NCBI RefSeq assembly: GCF_902686445.1 | Contig: NC_062215.1 | Location: forward strand, 29,410,750-29,474,749 | Direction of reading: 5' to 3' | DNA from: Sciurus carolinensis | Taxonomy: Eukaryota > Chordata > Mammalia > Rodentia > Sciuridae | Length of the DNA stretch: 64,000 bases | Shown here: piece after piece, positions 1 to 11,450 of the stretch | How positions within the stretch are numbered: the stretch's first letter is position 1 | Layout of the letters: each line of letters starts with the position of its first letter | Position numbers and translations under genes: made by a program | The notes under the pieces: model-generated | Seen by the model: only the letters and a program-made list of their open reading frames with translations | Told to the model about the DNA's origin: nothing | The model's database searches: none

Positions 1-853
1 TTACTTCTAAGCATTTTTTTATTTCCCTCCTGATGTCTTCTGTTATCCATTCATCATATAATAGTGTATTATTTAATCTCCAGGTATTGGAGAAGTTTCT
101 GTTTTTTATTCTGTCATTTATTTCTAATTTCAATCCATTATGATCTGATAGAGTACAAGATAGTATCTCTATCTTCTTGTATTTGCTAACAGTAGCTTTG
201 TGGCATCAAATATGGTCTATTTTAGAGAAGGATCCATGTGCTGCTGAGAAGAAAGTGTATTCATTCTTTGTTGGATGGTATATTCTATATATGTCCGTTA
301 AGTCTAAATTGTTGATTGTGTTGTTGAGATCTATAGTTTCTTTATTCAATTTTTGTTTGGACGATCTATCCAGTGGTGAGAGAGGTGTGTTAAAATCACC
401 TAGTATTATTGTGTTGTGGTCTATTTGGTTTCTAAAACTGAGAAGGATTTGTTTGACGTACGTGGATGAGCCAATGTTCAGGGCATAGATATTTATGATT
501 GTTATGTCTTGCTGATTTATGCTTCCCTTAAGCAGCATGTAATGTCCTTCTTTATCCCTTCTGACTAGTTTTGGTTTGAAGTCCACATTATCTGAAATGA
601 GGATGGATACTCCAGCTTTTTTGCTGTGTCCGTGTGCATGGTATGTTTTTCCCCATCCTTTCACCTTTAGTCTATGGGTGTCTCTTTCTATGAGATGAGT
701 CTCTTGCAGGCAGCATATTGTTGGATTTTTCTTTTTAATCCAATGTGCCAGTCTGTGTCTTTTGATTGATGAATTCAGGCCATTAACATTCAGGGTTATT
801 ATTGTGATATGATTTGTATTCCCAGTCAATTGACTCATATTTGTTTTTGACAT
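1..853 (-). pseudogene. L1 ORF2 N-terminal part (endonuclease domain), broken and cut by window edge
   Basis: Starting at the ATG at 853, the frame encodes the apurinic-type endonuclease of L1 ORF2p, which nicks target DNA for target-primed reverse transcription. Visible motifs are LNVNGLN, the catalytic-glutamate segment CLQETH, and LGDFN. The frame ends in a TGA at 206-208 just after KIDHI, where L1 #2 has a leucine codon; homology to ORF2 continues past it to base 1. One nonsense change is therefore visible in the part present. The reverse transcriptase domain lies outside the window. Confidence 0.93.
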
Positions 854-884
854 GATTTTGTTTCTCCTTTATTTGGCTATTCCT

Positions 885-1930
885 TTAGGCTAGCGCCTCC
901 TGTTGCTGATTTGCATCGTTGTTTTTCATCTCTTCCTCATGGAATATTTTGCTGAGAATGTTCTGTAATGCTGGCTTTCTTTTTGTAAATTCCTTTAGCT
1001 TTTGTTTATCATGGAAGGATCTTATTTCATCATCAAATTTGAAGGTAAGTTTTGCTGGGTATAAGATTCTTGGTTGGCATCCGTTTTCTTTCAGGTCTTG
1101 GTATATGTTGTTCCAGGCCCTTCTAGCTTTTAGGGTCTGCATTGAAAAATCTGCTGATATTCTTATTGGTTTCCCTCTGAATGTAATTTGATTCTTTTCT
1201 CTCGCGGCCTTTAAAATTCTGTCTTTATTTTGTATGTTAGGTATTTTCATAATAATGTGCCTTGGTGTGGGTCTGTTGTAATTTTGTATGTTTGGAGTTC
1301 TATAAGCCTCTTGTACTTGGTTTTCCATTTCATTCTTCAGATTTGGGAAATTTTCTGATATTATTTCATTGAATAGATTGTTCATTCCTTTGGTTTGTTT
1401 CTCTGTGCCCTCCTCAATCCCAATAATTCTTAAATTTGGCCTTTTCATGATATCCCATAATTCTTGTAGATTCTGTTCATGATTTCTTACCATCTTTTCT
1501 GTTTGGCCAATTTGCTTTCAAGATTAAATAATTTGTCTTCAATGTCTGAGGTTCTGTCTTCCAGATGTTCTATCTTATTGGTTATGCTTTCTATGGAGTT
1601 TTTAACTTGGTTTATTGTTTCCTTCATTTCAAGTATTTCAGTTTGTTTTTTTTTCAGTATCTCTAACTCTTTATTGAAATGATCTCTTGCTTCCCGTATT
1701 TGGTCTTTTAACTGTTGATTGGTGCGATCATTTAATGCCTGCATTTGCTCTTTCATCTCCTCCTTCAATGCCTGCATTTGCTCTTTCATCTCCTCATTAG
1801 CTTCCCTGATCGTTTTAATTACGTACATTCTGAACTCCCTTTCTGACATTTCTTCTGCTGTGCTGTCATTGGGTTTTATTGATGTAGTATCTGGGTTTGT
1901 TTGGGACATTTTCTTCCCTTGTTTTCTCAT
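885..1930 (-). pseudogene. L1 ORF1 (RNA-binding chaperone) with one frameshift
   Basis: ORF1p is the trimeric coiled-coil, RNA-binding partner of ORF2p in the L1 particle. The ATG at 1930 opens 147 codons holding the N-terminus and coiled coil; the frame is lost near 1510, where L1 #2 has one more base, and resumes in another frame from about 1493 to the stop at 885. The downstream part has the RRM-like segment (NLRIIGIEEG) and C-terminal domain (PAKLTFKF). The total of 1046 nt is one less than 349 codons. The coiled coil contains an 11-residue tandem duplication encoded at 1734-1766 and 1767-1799, absent from L1 #3. Confidence 0.93.
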
Positions 1931-2749
1931 ATTGGTCAGTTGTCAGTGGGACCCTGAGATATTGCAGTTTTCCGCTATTGGCTTATAGTGTCCCGGTAGA
2001 TTTCCAGTGTATCACCTCCCAGCCTTCAGTAGCCTGATGTCTTGGAGGAATCTGATAAAGCAGCGCATCCGAAGAAAACTGCCCCTAGCCCCCTACTGGT
2101 TCCACCGTTTGGAACTGGTTCTGTGCAGAAATGCTCTCACTGTGGGACTGCACAGTGCAGCTGGCCGTGTGGGAGGAGCCCACTGCCGGAGTGTGGAAGG
2201 CTACCTTGGGAAGACTCTAGCTGCCCTGCCCGGCTCCGATAAGCCACCTCTATCTGGGCCTGCCACCCGGGCCGGGCTTTACCCAGTGGGCAGACTCACC
2301 CGTGGCTCTATTTCAGTCCCAGTCTCTCAATGCCTCCCCTTCTTCACTCCTGGGTTCTGGAGCGACTGGGGGTGCAGTCACCCTCTAGGCCGCCATCTTG
2401 GATCACCCCGTGAAGAGAGCCTGCAGCTGGAGTGGGCAGAGCCGCCTGAAGAGGTCTCTGGCTGCCCTGCCCTGATCCCAGAGGCTGCTTGCGGATCGAA
2501 GCTCTCCATTGGTTCGGGGACTTGTGGCTGGTTCTATGTAGAAAACCTCTCACTGGGCGGTCTGGTCTGAGAAGCTAGCCTTGAAAGGCACCTCCCACCG
2601 CAGGGGTCCAGGCTACTTGGGGAGGTCTCTGGCTGCCCTATCCTGGTCCCTGAAGCTGCTTGTGTGCCGGAGTACGCTGCGCTGCACTGGCTCCAGGACT
2701 CGGAGCTTGTTCTCGTCAGAAAGGCTCTCACTAGCGGGCCAGTTCCGTC
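1931..2749 (-). promoter_or_regulatory. L1 #1 5'UTR, GC-rich with internal module boundary
   Basis: This GC-rich stretch between ORF1 and the truncation point matches the L1 #2 5'UTR. The motif CAAGATGGC (GCCATCTTG on the plus strand, near 2391-2400), a YY1-type site expected at an L1 5' end, sits inside the region. This shows that one complete 5' module plus part of a second are present. The L1 internal pol II promoter is expected here from family knowledge; activity is not visible in sequence. Confidence 0.75.
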
Positions 2750-3294
2750 TAACCTAGGTTCTAAGTAAGATTTTATTGACTAATCTATAAAATGGGGTCA
2801 TTAATACCAATACTTGCTACTTTATTCCATAATTAGGAAAAATCAACTAATGTGTATAAAATATTTTTCTTACTGGATAATTATTTACTGTATCAATGCA
2901 GTATTATATCTAAGTACTGTTTTGTTTTTCCCTGATCAAATTTCTCATTCATTACATAGACCAGAATCTTCCAAAGATTTTCTATATAACATTTAGCAAG
3001 TCATTCAATGCTCTGAATCACATTATTTAATCATGTAAATGATCAAGATTTACTAGATAATATTAAGGACCTTCTAATTTTCCAAGTAATATGATAAGAC
3101 AATATAGACTTAAAAATAATCTACTGTGTCATATTGTTCAAATAAAACCAGAAGGTAATGTGAGTTTCCCCTCCTTGAACTAAAGGTTAGTAAGAAGATT
3201 TTATAAATTTTCTATAAGGGGTTCCATTTACAAGTATTTACTCTGGAACAGAATTAAGTGACAGTCCCATAAGTCAATTGCTTTTAGGTTATAA
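2750..3294. other. AT-rich non-coding, unassigned
   Basis: No ORF of note, RNA gene or recognisable repeat was seen. It is AT-rich single-copy-looking DNA flanking the 5' end of L1 #1. Confidence 0.5.
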
Positions 3295-3405
3295 ATGCCC
3301 CTCCTTGAAATTCTGCAGTGGCTTCCTATTGTAACTAGATGAAAGTCAAACTTCTTATGGTGACTTAAGACTCCATTCCTTTTCTGGCTTCTGCCTATGT
3401 ATAGG
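3295..3405 (+). repeat. Possible L2 fragment
   Basis: The order 'CTGCAGTGGCTTCCTATTG' then 'AAGTCAAACTTCT' then 'CTCCATTCCTTTTCTGGC' follows the middle of the ancient LINE L2 consensus. Diverged; judged by eye. Confidence 0.4.
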
Positions 3406-3439
3406 TTTTAAAACAAGACCCTAAATTCCTTGATACTAC

Positions 3440-3520
3440 TCATAAATATGTGTATATATACATGTATATATGCATATACATATACAGATATGTATATGTG
3501 AATGTATATGTATGTTACTT

Positions 3521-3566
<46 letters not shown>

Positions 3567-3582
3567 TATCTGTATGTGTGTC
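3440..3582. repeat. Compound microsatellite, (TATG/TACA)n then (CA)n
   Basis: An alternating purine-pyrimidine tract: imperfect TATATG/TACATA units, then an uninterrupted CA run at about 3524-3562, then more TACATA/TGTG. The region could adopt Z-DNA and is likely length-variable. Confidence 0.95.
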
Positions 3583-4045
3583 TCCCCTTACATCTGGATG
3601 ATTTCCTCAATCAGTAGAATATGGATAAAGTGATGCTGTGCTAACTTAGAAATTGGAGCATCAAAGTTGGTGCTGCTTCTGCTCAGATCTTTTGAAATGC
3701 TCACCCCTCTATTTGTTCACTCTGCCTCAGAAATCAGACTCCATGCTGTGGGAAAATGGAGTCCCACAGAGAAGCCACACATAGGTGCTTTGATCAAAAG
3801 TCCAAACTGGGGGGCAAGTCTTCCCAGTTCAGCTGCCTGGCAAGAATGTGAGAGGCCTCCAGATGATTCTGAGGTGACACTAGACATGGTGCAACCTTCC
3901 AGGAGAAGCCACCCTCTCTATGGGTTGACCAAGACCTTGACTGCTAAATCTGTGAGTATAACAAAGCACTTGTGGTTTTATTCCACTACCTTTGGAGTAC
4001 TTTTGGATACCGTCACAAGTAACCAGATGAGCTGCCCTGTCTAAC
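3583..4045. other. Non-coding, unassigned
   Basis: It contains a 125-codon chance-type reading frame (3667-4044) with no recognisable family, no paired exon signals and no repeats. I see nothing else in it. Confidence 0.4.
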
Positions 4046-4400
4046 CCCGCCCCTTGTTTACCATGCAGTAAATACCCTTATTTCATGTGGCCCACTTATG
4101 AAAGGATTTCTGATCCCAGGACCTTTGTGCTTACTGTGACCTCTGCCCAGCATTTTCACGCACACACTCCTTCCATTTGTGCGTGGCCCTCTACTTATAA
4201 TCTTTGCTAGTTTAGCTAAGTGACTCCTCTTAAGAGGAATTTTCCTAACCATTTCTTCTCCAAAGAAATCAACCCACACACCTTCACAATTGCTTACCAG
4301 AGGCTAAAATTATCTTTTGTATCTCTCTATACATTTATTGTCTGTTTTACTCCTATCATATTTGCCATGTCATCCAGCACTTTCTTTCATCTTGTTCAGT
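4046..4400 (+). repeat. Probable L2 LINE fragment
   Basis: The segment order 'GGACCTTTGTGCTTACTGTG', 'CTCTGCCCAGCA', 'TTTTCCTAACCA' follows the L2 3' region. Strongly diverged. Confidence 0.5.
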
Positions 4401-5079
4401 TCAATAGACGGCACCTAAAATACACTTTGGGAATGCTACAATATATAATCTTTACATGGGCTTAAATTTATATTCTTGATCCAACACTGAAATTCAAATT
4501 CAGAAGTCTATAATAGGCCTGTATCTAACATATATCCCAAGTTTTTCCAAATCTGATGTACAGTGAACATTTTCTTAAAGATAGTACTTTCTTAATACCC
4601 ATGGCTATTTCATCATGGAACTATAGTATGAGGCAATATATTATGATCTACAAAAATGCTATGTAATGGGTTAGTATAGGAATAGTAATATATGGAATCA
4701 CATGGAATTTAGAATGAATTATCCCAGAAAAGTATAATAATGAAATTTCCACTAATTCTCTGAGTGTGACTCTTGACTTATTCATGCTCTTGCATTTACT
4801 TTTATGCATAGTTATAATTGGTGGTCAGAACAAAAAGCCACGTTTTCTGCCTTAACTTCTATAATCCTCTTGTTCTCTCTACATGAATCTAATTCCTCCT
4901 TACAAAAGCCTTTCAAATTGATTACAATCCCCCAGCCCTCTCGCTACTTCCCTACATTTGGCATTTTGTATAAAGAATTCTTATATAATTCCTTTCCTCA
5001 CACACACATAGTTTATTATTAATGCCTGTGATTAGTGTGGCACATGTTTATATTTACTGAACCACTTTTGATTTATTAG
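4401..5079. other. AT-rich non-coding, unassigned
   Basis: No gene, RNA or clear repeat recognised; only short chance ORFs. Confidence 0.45.
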
Positions 5080-5600
5080 CTGAAGTTCGTAGGTTCACTC
5101 TTCATGTGATGTAAATTCTATGGATTTTGTAAAATATATAATGCTGTATATCCATCATGACAGTAGCTTAAAGAATGCTTTCACCATACAAAAAAATACC
5201 TTGCGTTTCACTTATTCACTCCTCACCAGATCCCTCTTACACCTCTGGAAACCACTGATCTTTTTATTGCCTGTATGTTTTGGGGTTTTGTTTGTTTGTT
5301 TTTTCATAATTTCCAGAATTTCATTTAATTGGAATCATACAGTAGACAGCCTTTCAGACTGGCCTCTTTCACTCAATGAAACATGTTTAAGTTTCCTTTG
5401 TGTCTTTATAGGTCTTAACAGTTCATTTCTTCTTATTTCTGAATAAGGTTCCATTACATGGATGCACCAACAGTTTGTTGATTCACTCACCTCTGGAAGG
5501 ACATCTAGCTTGGTTGTTTGCAGATTTTGGCAAACCTAAATAAAGCTGCATAAACATTTGTGTGCAGATTATTGAGCGGTATATGCCTCTGATACATGAT
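5080..5600 (-). repeat. Old (L1M-type) LINE-1 3' region
   Basis: The plus strand shows the mammalian old-L1 3' pattern in antisense: 'GGAATCATACAGTAGACAG', 'TTTCACTCAATGAAA', 'AAGGTTCCATTACATGGATG', then 'GCATAAACATTTGTGTGCAG'. It is well diverged, consistent with age. Confidence 0.65.
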
Positions 5601-5629
5601 CATGATGTATTTCCTAACTTGTCTCCCTG

Positions 5630-6065
5630 GGTCCAGTGCTTGGTCATCCCACGCCTTCACTGGGTCCACCCTCCAGGTGATCTTTCTGAAATGTAAACCT
5701 GTCACTGTCACCATTCAACTAAAAACCTCAAGGTTGCACTGTGTTTAATTCAAATACATAATAGGATATAAATAACTTCAACCTTCAGCTCCAAGAAGAC
5801 CTTTCCCAATTAATGCCAACCCACCAGTCATTCTAATACAGCTACCTTGCTAGGATGTGGCCCTTCACCCCCAGGGTCTGCTCATTCTGAACCTGAAATG
5901 CGCTTCTCCATCTTGTCCACCTCCTGGCTTCTTATTCAGGCACATTTCTGTCATTGTTGCCTTGGTCTCATCCATGTCCCCCTGTGCCTGTTGCCCATAT
6001 CCACCTTAGTACATTGTAGCATTTTATTTCTTTGTCTCTCTCCCACTCTGAATTTGGAGCCACAA
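5630..6065 (+). repeat. L2 LINE fragment
   Basis: The L2 order is visible: 'GATCTTTCTGAAATGTAAAC', 'CTGTCACTGTCACCATTCA', then a Pro/Leu-coding-like C/T-rich body, and 'TTTGTCTCTCTCCCACTCTG' before the 3' end. Any ORF here is accidental. Confidence 0.55.
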
Positions 6066-6119
6066 TACATGGTGGACTGCTTAGGTTGGAAATTCAGTCA
6101 TAGGTTTTGGAAGGCCAGG

Positions 6120-6300
6120 TGGATGCCCCAGCAGATAAGCTTTGAGTTCCAGTTTTGCCACTCTTGGCTTGTCCCATGAGCTCTTGCAAGTCAACCAATG
6201 CTTCAGAAACTCTTATTTCCTATTTCAAAATTTAAAGTATTATTCTCTGCTTCATATAGTGACTGCAAATATTAAATAGCATCTGGAGATTTTTATGAAT
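6120..6300 (+). repeat. Possible MIR fragment
   Basis: 'AGTTCCAGTTTTGCCACT' followed by 'CTTGCAAGTCAACCAATGC' resembles the MIR core (gccacttactagctgtg... gcaagtcact). Diverged. Confidence 0.4.
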
Positions 6301-6439
6301 ATGAAAGTGCTTAAACTTGTGGAATAGATTTGCAAGTACAAACCCTTAAAATTATAATTATTAGCACTCTAACCCCTCTCAAAAATTATGAATCAATTAT
6401 AATCATGAGTTTCAAATAGCTATAGCAGATCTAAGAGTT

Positions 6440-6550
6440 AATTTCACTCAATCCTTTAATTTTACAGATGAGGAAACCTTGATTATGAATAGGTTAAGTG
6501 GATTGTTTAAGGTCACACAACAATGACATAGTTGAATTGGAAGAAGAATT
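6440..6550 (+). repeat. MIR fragment
   Basis: 'TTTTACAGATGAGGAAACC', 'AGGTTAAGTGG' and 'AAGGTCACACAACAATGAC' follow the conserved MIR 3' part. Confidence 0.6.
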
Positions 6551-7719
6551 CAGCAAAACCACAGGGTTACAGTGAAGGAGGATTTGTTATAAGATAATAG
6601 GATACATGTTGGAAATCATTAGACCTTAATAAAATTTTTAAATTCTCTAACATACTTGACAACTTTGAAAGTAAATTTACTTTTAAGGAAAGATTCAATC
6701 CCAATAAGAATTTTAATTTCATGTTTCTATTAAGCTGACCATGGATACGCTTGAACTTCTGTTGGAATCCTTCCTGACAAACTGGGTATATTTCTATGGC
6801 TGAGAAATTACCATTTAGGAATAATGCATTGTAACAAACAAATATATCATCAATGTATCTATCTGTTATGAACTCAGGGTCATAGAGGAACCCAAAACCA
6901 TAAGTTAAAAAGTGTCACCATCATCCCCACCTCCTCCCATCTGGTCTAACCCTTTTAAATTAAGACCTTGATCCGTATTGCAAAGCAAATATCTTATGGG
7001 AGGAAAGGACAAATAAAGTATTGAAGAATTACTTTGTTAATATAGGTGAAAGGAAAAGCAGTTGCTATTTATAACTATCTTCAGACACTTCGGTCAGCAG
7101 AGGAAATATTTTCTCCTGAGCAGACAACATGATGTTCAGGGATGTAGCCGGGTGGCTTATGGTGGGTGAGCTTTCTTAACAATTTGAGGGGACTGAGAAT
7201 CAGTGTTGGGAGGAGGCAGAGAGGAGCACAGATGGAGGGAAGCTGAGCAACATGCAGGAGGTTGCGATATGCCATTGCTGGCATGAGTTGGGGTGAGGTT
7301 AATGCTGGAACAGAGGCAGATCCACGAGAGGCGTAACAAGAATTTAGCAAGACAAAAATAAGCACGTGAAATCAGAATGTGATTTCAGTGAGGCGAAAAG
7401 GCTTTTGTCTGTCTCTAATGTTACATGAAGGGATGCTAAGGTTTGAAAACACTTCTAATGAGATCTTAGAAAACATTATCAGTGTAGCACCTTGCTAGAC
7501 TCAAGGCACTTGCCTTGGAGTTGGACTGTCTGATTCCTTTGCTTAGATCCAGTCTAAGGGATTCCCTTACTACTCATCAATAATAGGCTGTGACTGAGAC
7601 CATGGATGGGCATTCACTTTTCCAAATCCAGTCACGTGTGCATGCCTCAAGTTTTTCTTTTCAGCCTCATAAAGCAAAAGACCAGTCATGTGTCATGATA
7701 AGAAGACAACTGGACAAGA
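6551..7719. other. Non-coding, unassigned
   Basis: No recognisable gene or repeat. A 94-codon minus-strand frame (7081-7365) has no family features and is taken as chance. Confidence 0.45.
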
Positions 7720-7855
7720 TGCCAGAGAGCTCTGATCATGACCTTCCCCTTCACTAGCCTGCTGTGTGATCCCAGGACAAGTCACGGTTTTTGTAGCACT
7801 CCATCTCTTCATTTTTAAAGTACAGAAATGGGACCAGATGAATTGTTTTCAAAAT
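7720..7855 (+). repeat. MIR fragment
   Basis: 'CCTGCTGTGTGATCCCAGG', 'ACAAGTCACGG', 'CATCTCTTCATTTTTAAAGT' and 'AGAAATGGGACCAGATGA' are in MIR order. Confidence 0.6.
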
Positions 7856-9390
7856 TTTTATCATTTTTAAAAGTACATGTGCTATATAATGGGCTTAATA
7901 AATGTTATATTTAATCAGTAAGCAAACTGTAGATGGCAAAAATTAAGATATTATAGAGCCTGAGACCACAGGCTCAAGTATAAATGAACACACAGGGGCA
8001 ACCTCATAGGATCAGTTGACTTTCTATCTCCTCCAAGTTTTCATTCCATACCTCATTTGAAAATAGTAGTGATTTAAAAACTGCGCTCACCTATTTTGGT
8101 CTGATTCAAATTAATCTCTTTTTGATTGGGGGTGTTGGTCAGGGCTACATCATAAGTATGTTACTATAGGTTGTGGTCGAACACAATTCTAGAAACAAAT
8201 AACTTTAAAAATAATTCTGATCCTCAACTAAAATGTAATTAAACCTGAAGCAGAATTTTGTGAAGGCTTTTTGAACATAAGAAATGATTTCATTCATGAA
8301 AACCACTCTCAATGGTTTAAATACACAATTTCCCAGCTCACCAATCTACTTTATCTATTTCCCATAAATTAATGAGAGTAGTTTGTACCTGACATCCAAA
8401 GACCCAGATTCTAACTCTAGATGTGCATTGTACAAACGTATAACCCTGAACAAAGCAGGAAACTTCTCTAAAACTGACTTTCTGCTTCGTAAAACTTTTA
8501 CTGTGAGCCCTGCACAGTAAGATTCTTATATAGAGCAAATAGACAGTTCATTTAAGGGATATTAATTGTGCTCCTTGCATGGACAAAGCACTGATCTACA
8601 TACTTAAATCATAGCAGGAACTAACCTGATGTGATCTCTCCCCATGGGACTCCCATCCTAGTGGGTGGATCCAGCCAACACATATCACAGTAGCTGGTCC
8701 ATGCAGATTCTGGATCTTATTCCCTGTGTAATTTCCTCCTGTCTGGCAATCTGCCACAGTTGGATATCCACAGGCTCCTTAGTCATTCCACGTTCTGATC
8801 TCTATCCGCTCAGCTTAGCCATATGCTCTGCCCAACATGGACTCTGCCTGTCTACACTGAAGTCCTAAGTCTCTCCAGGTAGAAACCATTGCAATTGTAA
8901 AGTTACCTCATGTACAAGTTCCTCTTGTCTCTGGAATCACATCCCTCTGCTGAATGTTCAATGTCTGAAACCAGTTGCTTCACATATTTTGCCAAGATTT
9001 TTGGCTATCTGTGGTAGGAGAAAGACACAGAGTAAGGAACTTGGTCATGAATGGAAAGAAAGTTCTAGTCTTCTCTTTCTTTTCATCTTATTTATCTCAG
9101 GACCTTTGTAAAGTCAAAACTATATTAAACCATTTTGTTCTTACACATAAAGACACATCACAGTCATTCAACAATTCCCTAGTCTTTCTCATTTATTAAA
9201 AAAAAAAGAAATAGCCCCTGGTTTGCAGCCTTTTTCTTTGCCCTTTTTGTTATCAAGATCTTAAAAGACTCTGGTGCCCATCTGGTGACACATACAGTAT
9301 TCTGATATTCAAGGTTTTTTATTATTATTATTATTTTATGTAGTAGCTTTCTATGCTTCCTCAAATCTGTGACTCACTTCCATAACAGTT
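7856..9390. other. Non-coding; possible old L1 scrap at 8890-9060
   Basis: No gene seen. Around 8890-9060 the order 'CTGAAACCAGTTGCTTCAC' and 'TATTTTGCCAAGATTTTTGG' recalls an old L1 3'UTR, but too weakly to call. A short ATT run lies at about 9319-9335. Confidence 0.4.
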
Positions 9391-9936
9391 TGTAATGGTT
9401 CACTTGAATTGTCAACTTGATTGGATTAAGAAATGCCAATGATTAAGAAGTTTCTGCGTGTGTCAATGGGGGCATGTCTAGGAATGATTGGAATGTAGGA
9501 CAGTGAACTGAAATGGAGACCCTCTCTAAGCGTGGGAAGCATCACCCAATAGGATGTCATAAAAGATGGAAGAACAAGGAAGCAGATGCAGATGCAAGCT
9601 GGACTCTTCTTGAACAGGTTCTTGATTGCTGCTTCGATCATCTGAGGATATGGGAATCTCACTTCTTCACTCTTCCAAAGCGGACTCTGCCAGTGATTCT
9701 CCAGGTAGTTTCCAGAAGCCTTTGTCTTAGACTAGGGTAGCAAGCACTGTTGGTCCCTCTTGTTCTGGGGATTCTGCCTCTTGGACTGCTCAGCTGCTGG
9801 TTCTTCCAGCTCTCCAGCCTGCAGACAGCCATTGTGGATTATCCAACTTCTGGTCATGCAAGCCAATCTAATAAATCCCCTTTTATAATCATACTTTTTG
9901 TTGATTCTAATCCTCTAGAGAACCCTGACTAAAACA
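9391..9936 (+). mobile_element. Solo ERVL-type LTR (MLT2/MT2-like)
   Basis: It begins TGTAATGGTTCACTTGAATT and 'GTCAACTTGATTGGATTAAG', has 'TCCAGCTCTCCAGCCTGCAG', a polyadenylation-type AATAAATC near 9868, and ends 'GAGAACCCTGACTAAAACA'. These are the start, body and end of MLT2-type ERVL LTRs. Length 546 bp. No internal region or second LTR is present, so it is a solo LTR. Flanking 5-bp duplicates are not obvious. Confidence 0.75.
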
Positions 9937-10908
9937 CTCCTCTTTGTGTTTTTTCAGAACTTGGTATATTCCACCTCTTAAATCATAAATTTGGGTACTA
10001 CATCTTCAAACGCAACTTCTTTTACTAAATTGCTCCTGGGTCTTTAGTCATTTGATTTCCGGTACATGCCTACATCTATGTTCTCTACCGTTTCTTTCTG
10101 ACCAAATTTCCTTTGTTGTGTATTAGAAATTCTGTTTCCACAACATTTTTGTCAATACCCTCAGAAATCTTTATTTGAGTTGTGCCTTACCCTACCAAAA
10201 TAAAACAAAACATGATACTCAATTTCTAACTGTCTGCCTTCTCTGTACCAGTATGCCAAGCATAGTATAAAACCAATATCCTCCTTAGATCTGTGCTGCT
10301 AGTGCTTGAGATTCCCAACTTCCCTGTGAGGCTTCAATTTGTTACACCGCTTCCCCGCTCCCTCAGTTGTTTCTTTCCTGTCTGCCACAGAAACTGTATC
10401 AAATGTATCTACTGACTTCAAAGAGCTGCCACTCACTCTCTTTGGCTCATCCTCAGCTAGTTTCTTTTCTTTGGACATCATCATCTGAAAGGTTTTTCAA
10501 TTCCCTTCTATCAAACTGACCAGCTGCCCACCTAACCTGTCTGTCTCTCCTGTGAGAAAGGGATTTGTCACTTCTGCCCACATGCTGTCACCCCAGCCAG
10601 CATCTGGACTTCATCTGCCCCTCCATGAGTCCCCTGCTTCTAGCTTCTTTCCGTTGGCAGTTAAATACAGTCAAGTATCTCTTGTCCCCAGGTCCCCTCT
10701 AACTCTCTCTCTCTCACACAGAGAGGGTCTAGAGCCAGACAGTTGAATTCACATCCCACAACTACACTTACTAGTTAATTATTACAACCTTAACAGTTCA
10801 ATTAATTTAACTGTGGGTTCTTCTGCCCCAGAACTTAGACCAAGTACTAATCTATAGGAAACATTTCTAAGTGCCTAGAATGTCAAGGGCTTAATAAGTC
10901 ATACATAA

Positions 10909-10939
<31 letters not shown>

Positions 10940-11089
10940 GTTGTTTTTATTGAAGCCAAACACCCCAAAAAAAGAATTAGTACAAGTTGTATTTGCTTCC
11001 TAATTTCTACTTCTACTACTCAGCACTCAGAAATCTGGCAGATGTGTCCAATGTTGTATAAATGCTCTTCCCAAGACAATTGATAAATC
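9937..11089. other. Non-coding, unassigned
   Basis: A CT-rich region (10280-10740) without a convincing gene, and an AAT run at about 10904-10935. Possibly diffuse L2, not provable by eye. Confidence 0.4.
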
Positions 11090-11450
11090 CAACAGGTATT
11101 TCTAAGTCTTCCTTATTTGACTTTTGTAATATTTGACATGCCTGATAATTTCCTAATTTTCTGTGACTTTCTATTTCTCCTGGTTTCTGTGAAATTGTAT
11201 TGGCATCTTTTTCTACCTTTTGGACATTTCTTGTTACTGTATTTTGTCCATTTTGCATGGTTCTTTTATTTTTATTTTCTTGCATGCTTTTTTTTTTTTC
11301 TTTCATTTTAAGACTTTTAAATGTTCTTAAATGTCAGATGCCAGTGTTTTTCAGAATTCTACACTGCACCCTCTTCTCACTCTGTACATTCTCCCTGATC
11401 TCCTCACCCCAAGACCTTGCTGATTATTTGTGAACTTTTTTTTTTCCTGA
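11090..11450 (+). repeat. Probable L2 LINE fragment (ORF2 end region)
   Basis: The order 'TTTGACATGCCTGATAATTT', 'TTTCTGTGACTTTCTATTTC', 'CAGTGTTTTTCAGAATTCT' and 'CACCCTCTTCTCACTCTGT' follows L2 ORF2 (...VSGVPQGSVLGP... region) in sense. Reading frame is lost. Confidence 0.5.

Larger units (their letters stand above)
1..2749 (-). mobile_element. L1 #1, 5' part of a young LINE-1 (3' part beyond window)
   Basis: The minus strand reads, in order, a GC-rich 5'UTR (2749 to 1931), ORF1 (1930 to 885), a 31-nt spacer and the start of ORF2 (853 to the window edge). It is nearly identical to L1 #2 at 37330-43638, and base 1 corresponds to about 40620 in that copy. Homology at the 5' side stops near 2749, inside the repeated 5'UTR of #2, so this copy is slightly 5'-truncated. 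The 3' end and target duplication lie outside the window. Both ORFs are broken. Confidence 0.95.

Noticed and set aside
5847..6179. 110-codon plus-strand ORF with hydrophobic stretches
   Set aside because: It overlaps an L2-like region and has no exon context; the Leu/Pro/Cys-rich translation is typical of L2-derived C/T-rich DNA.
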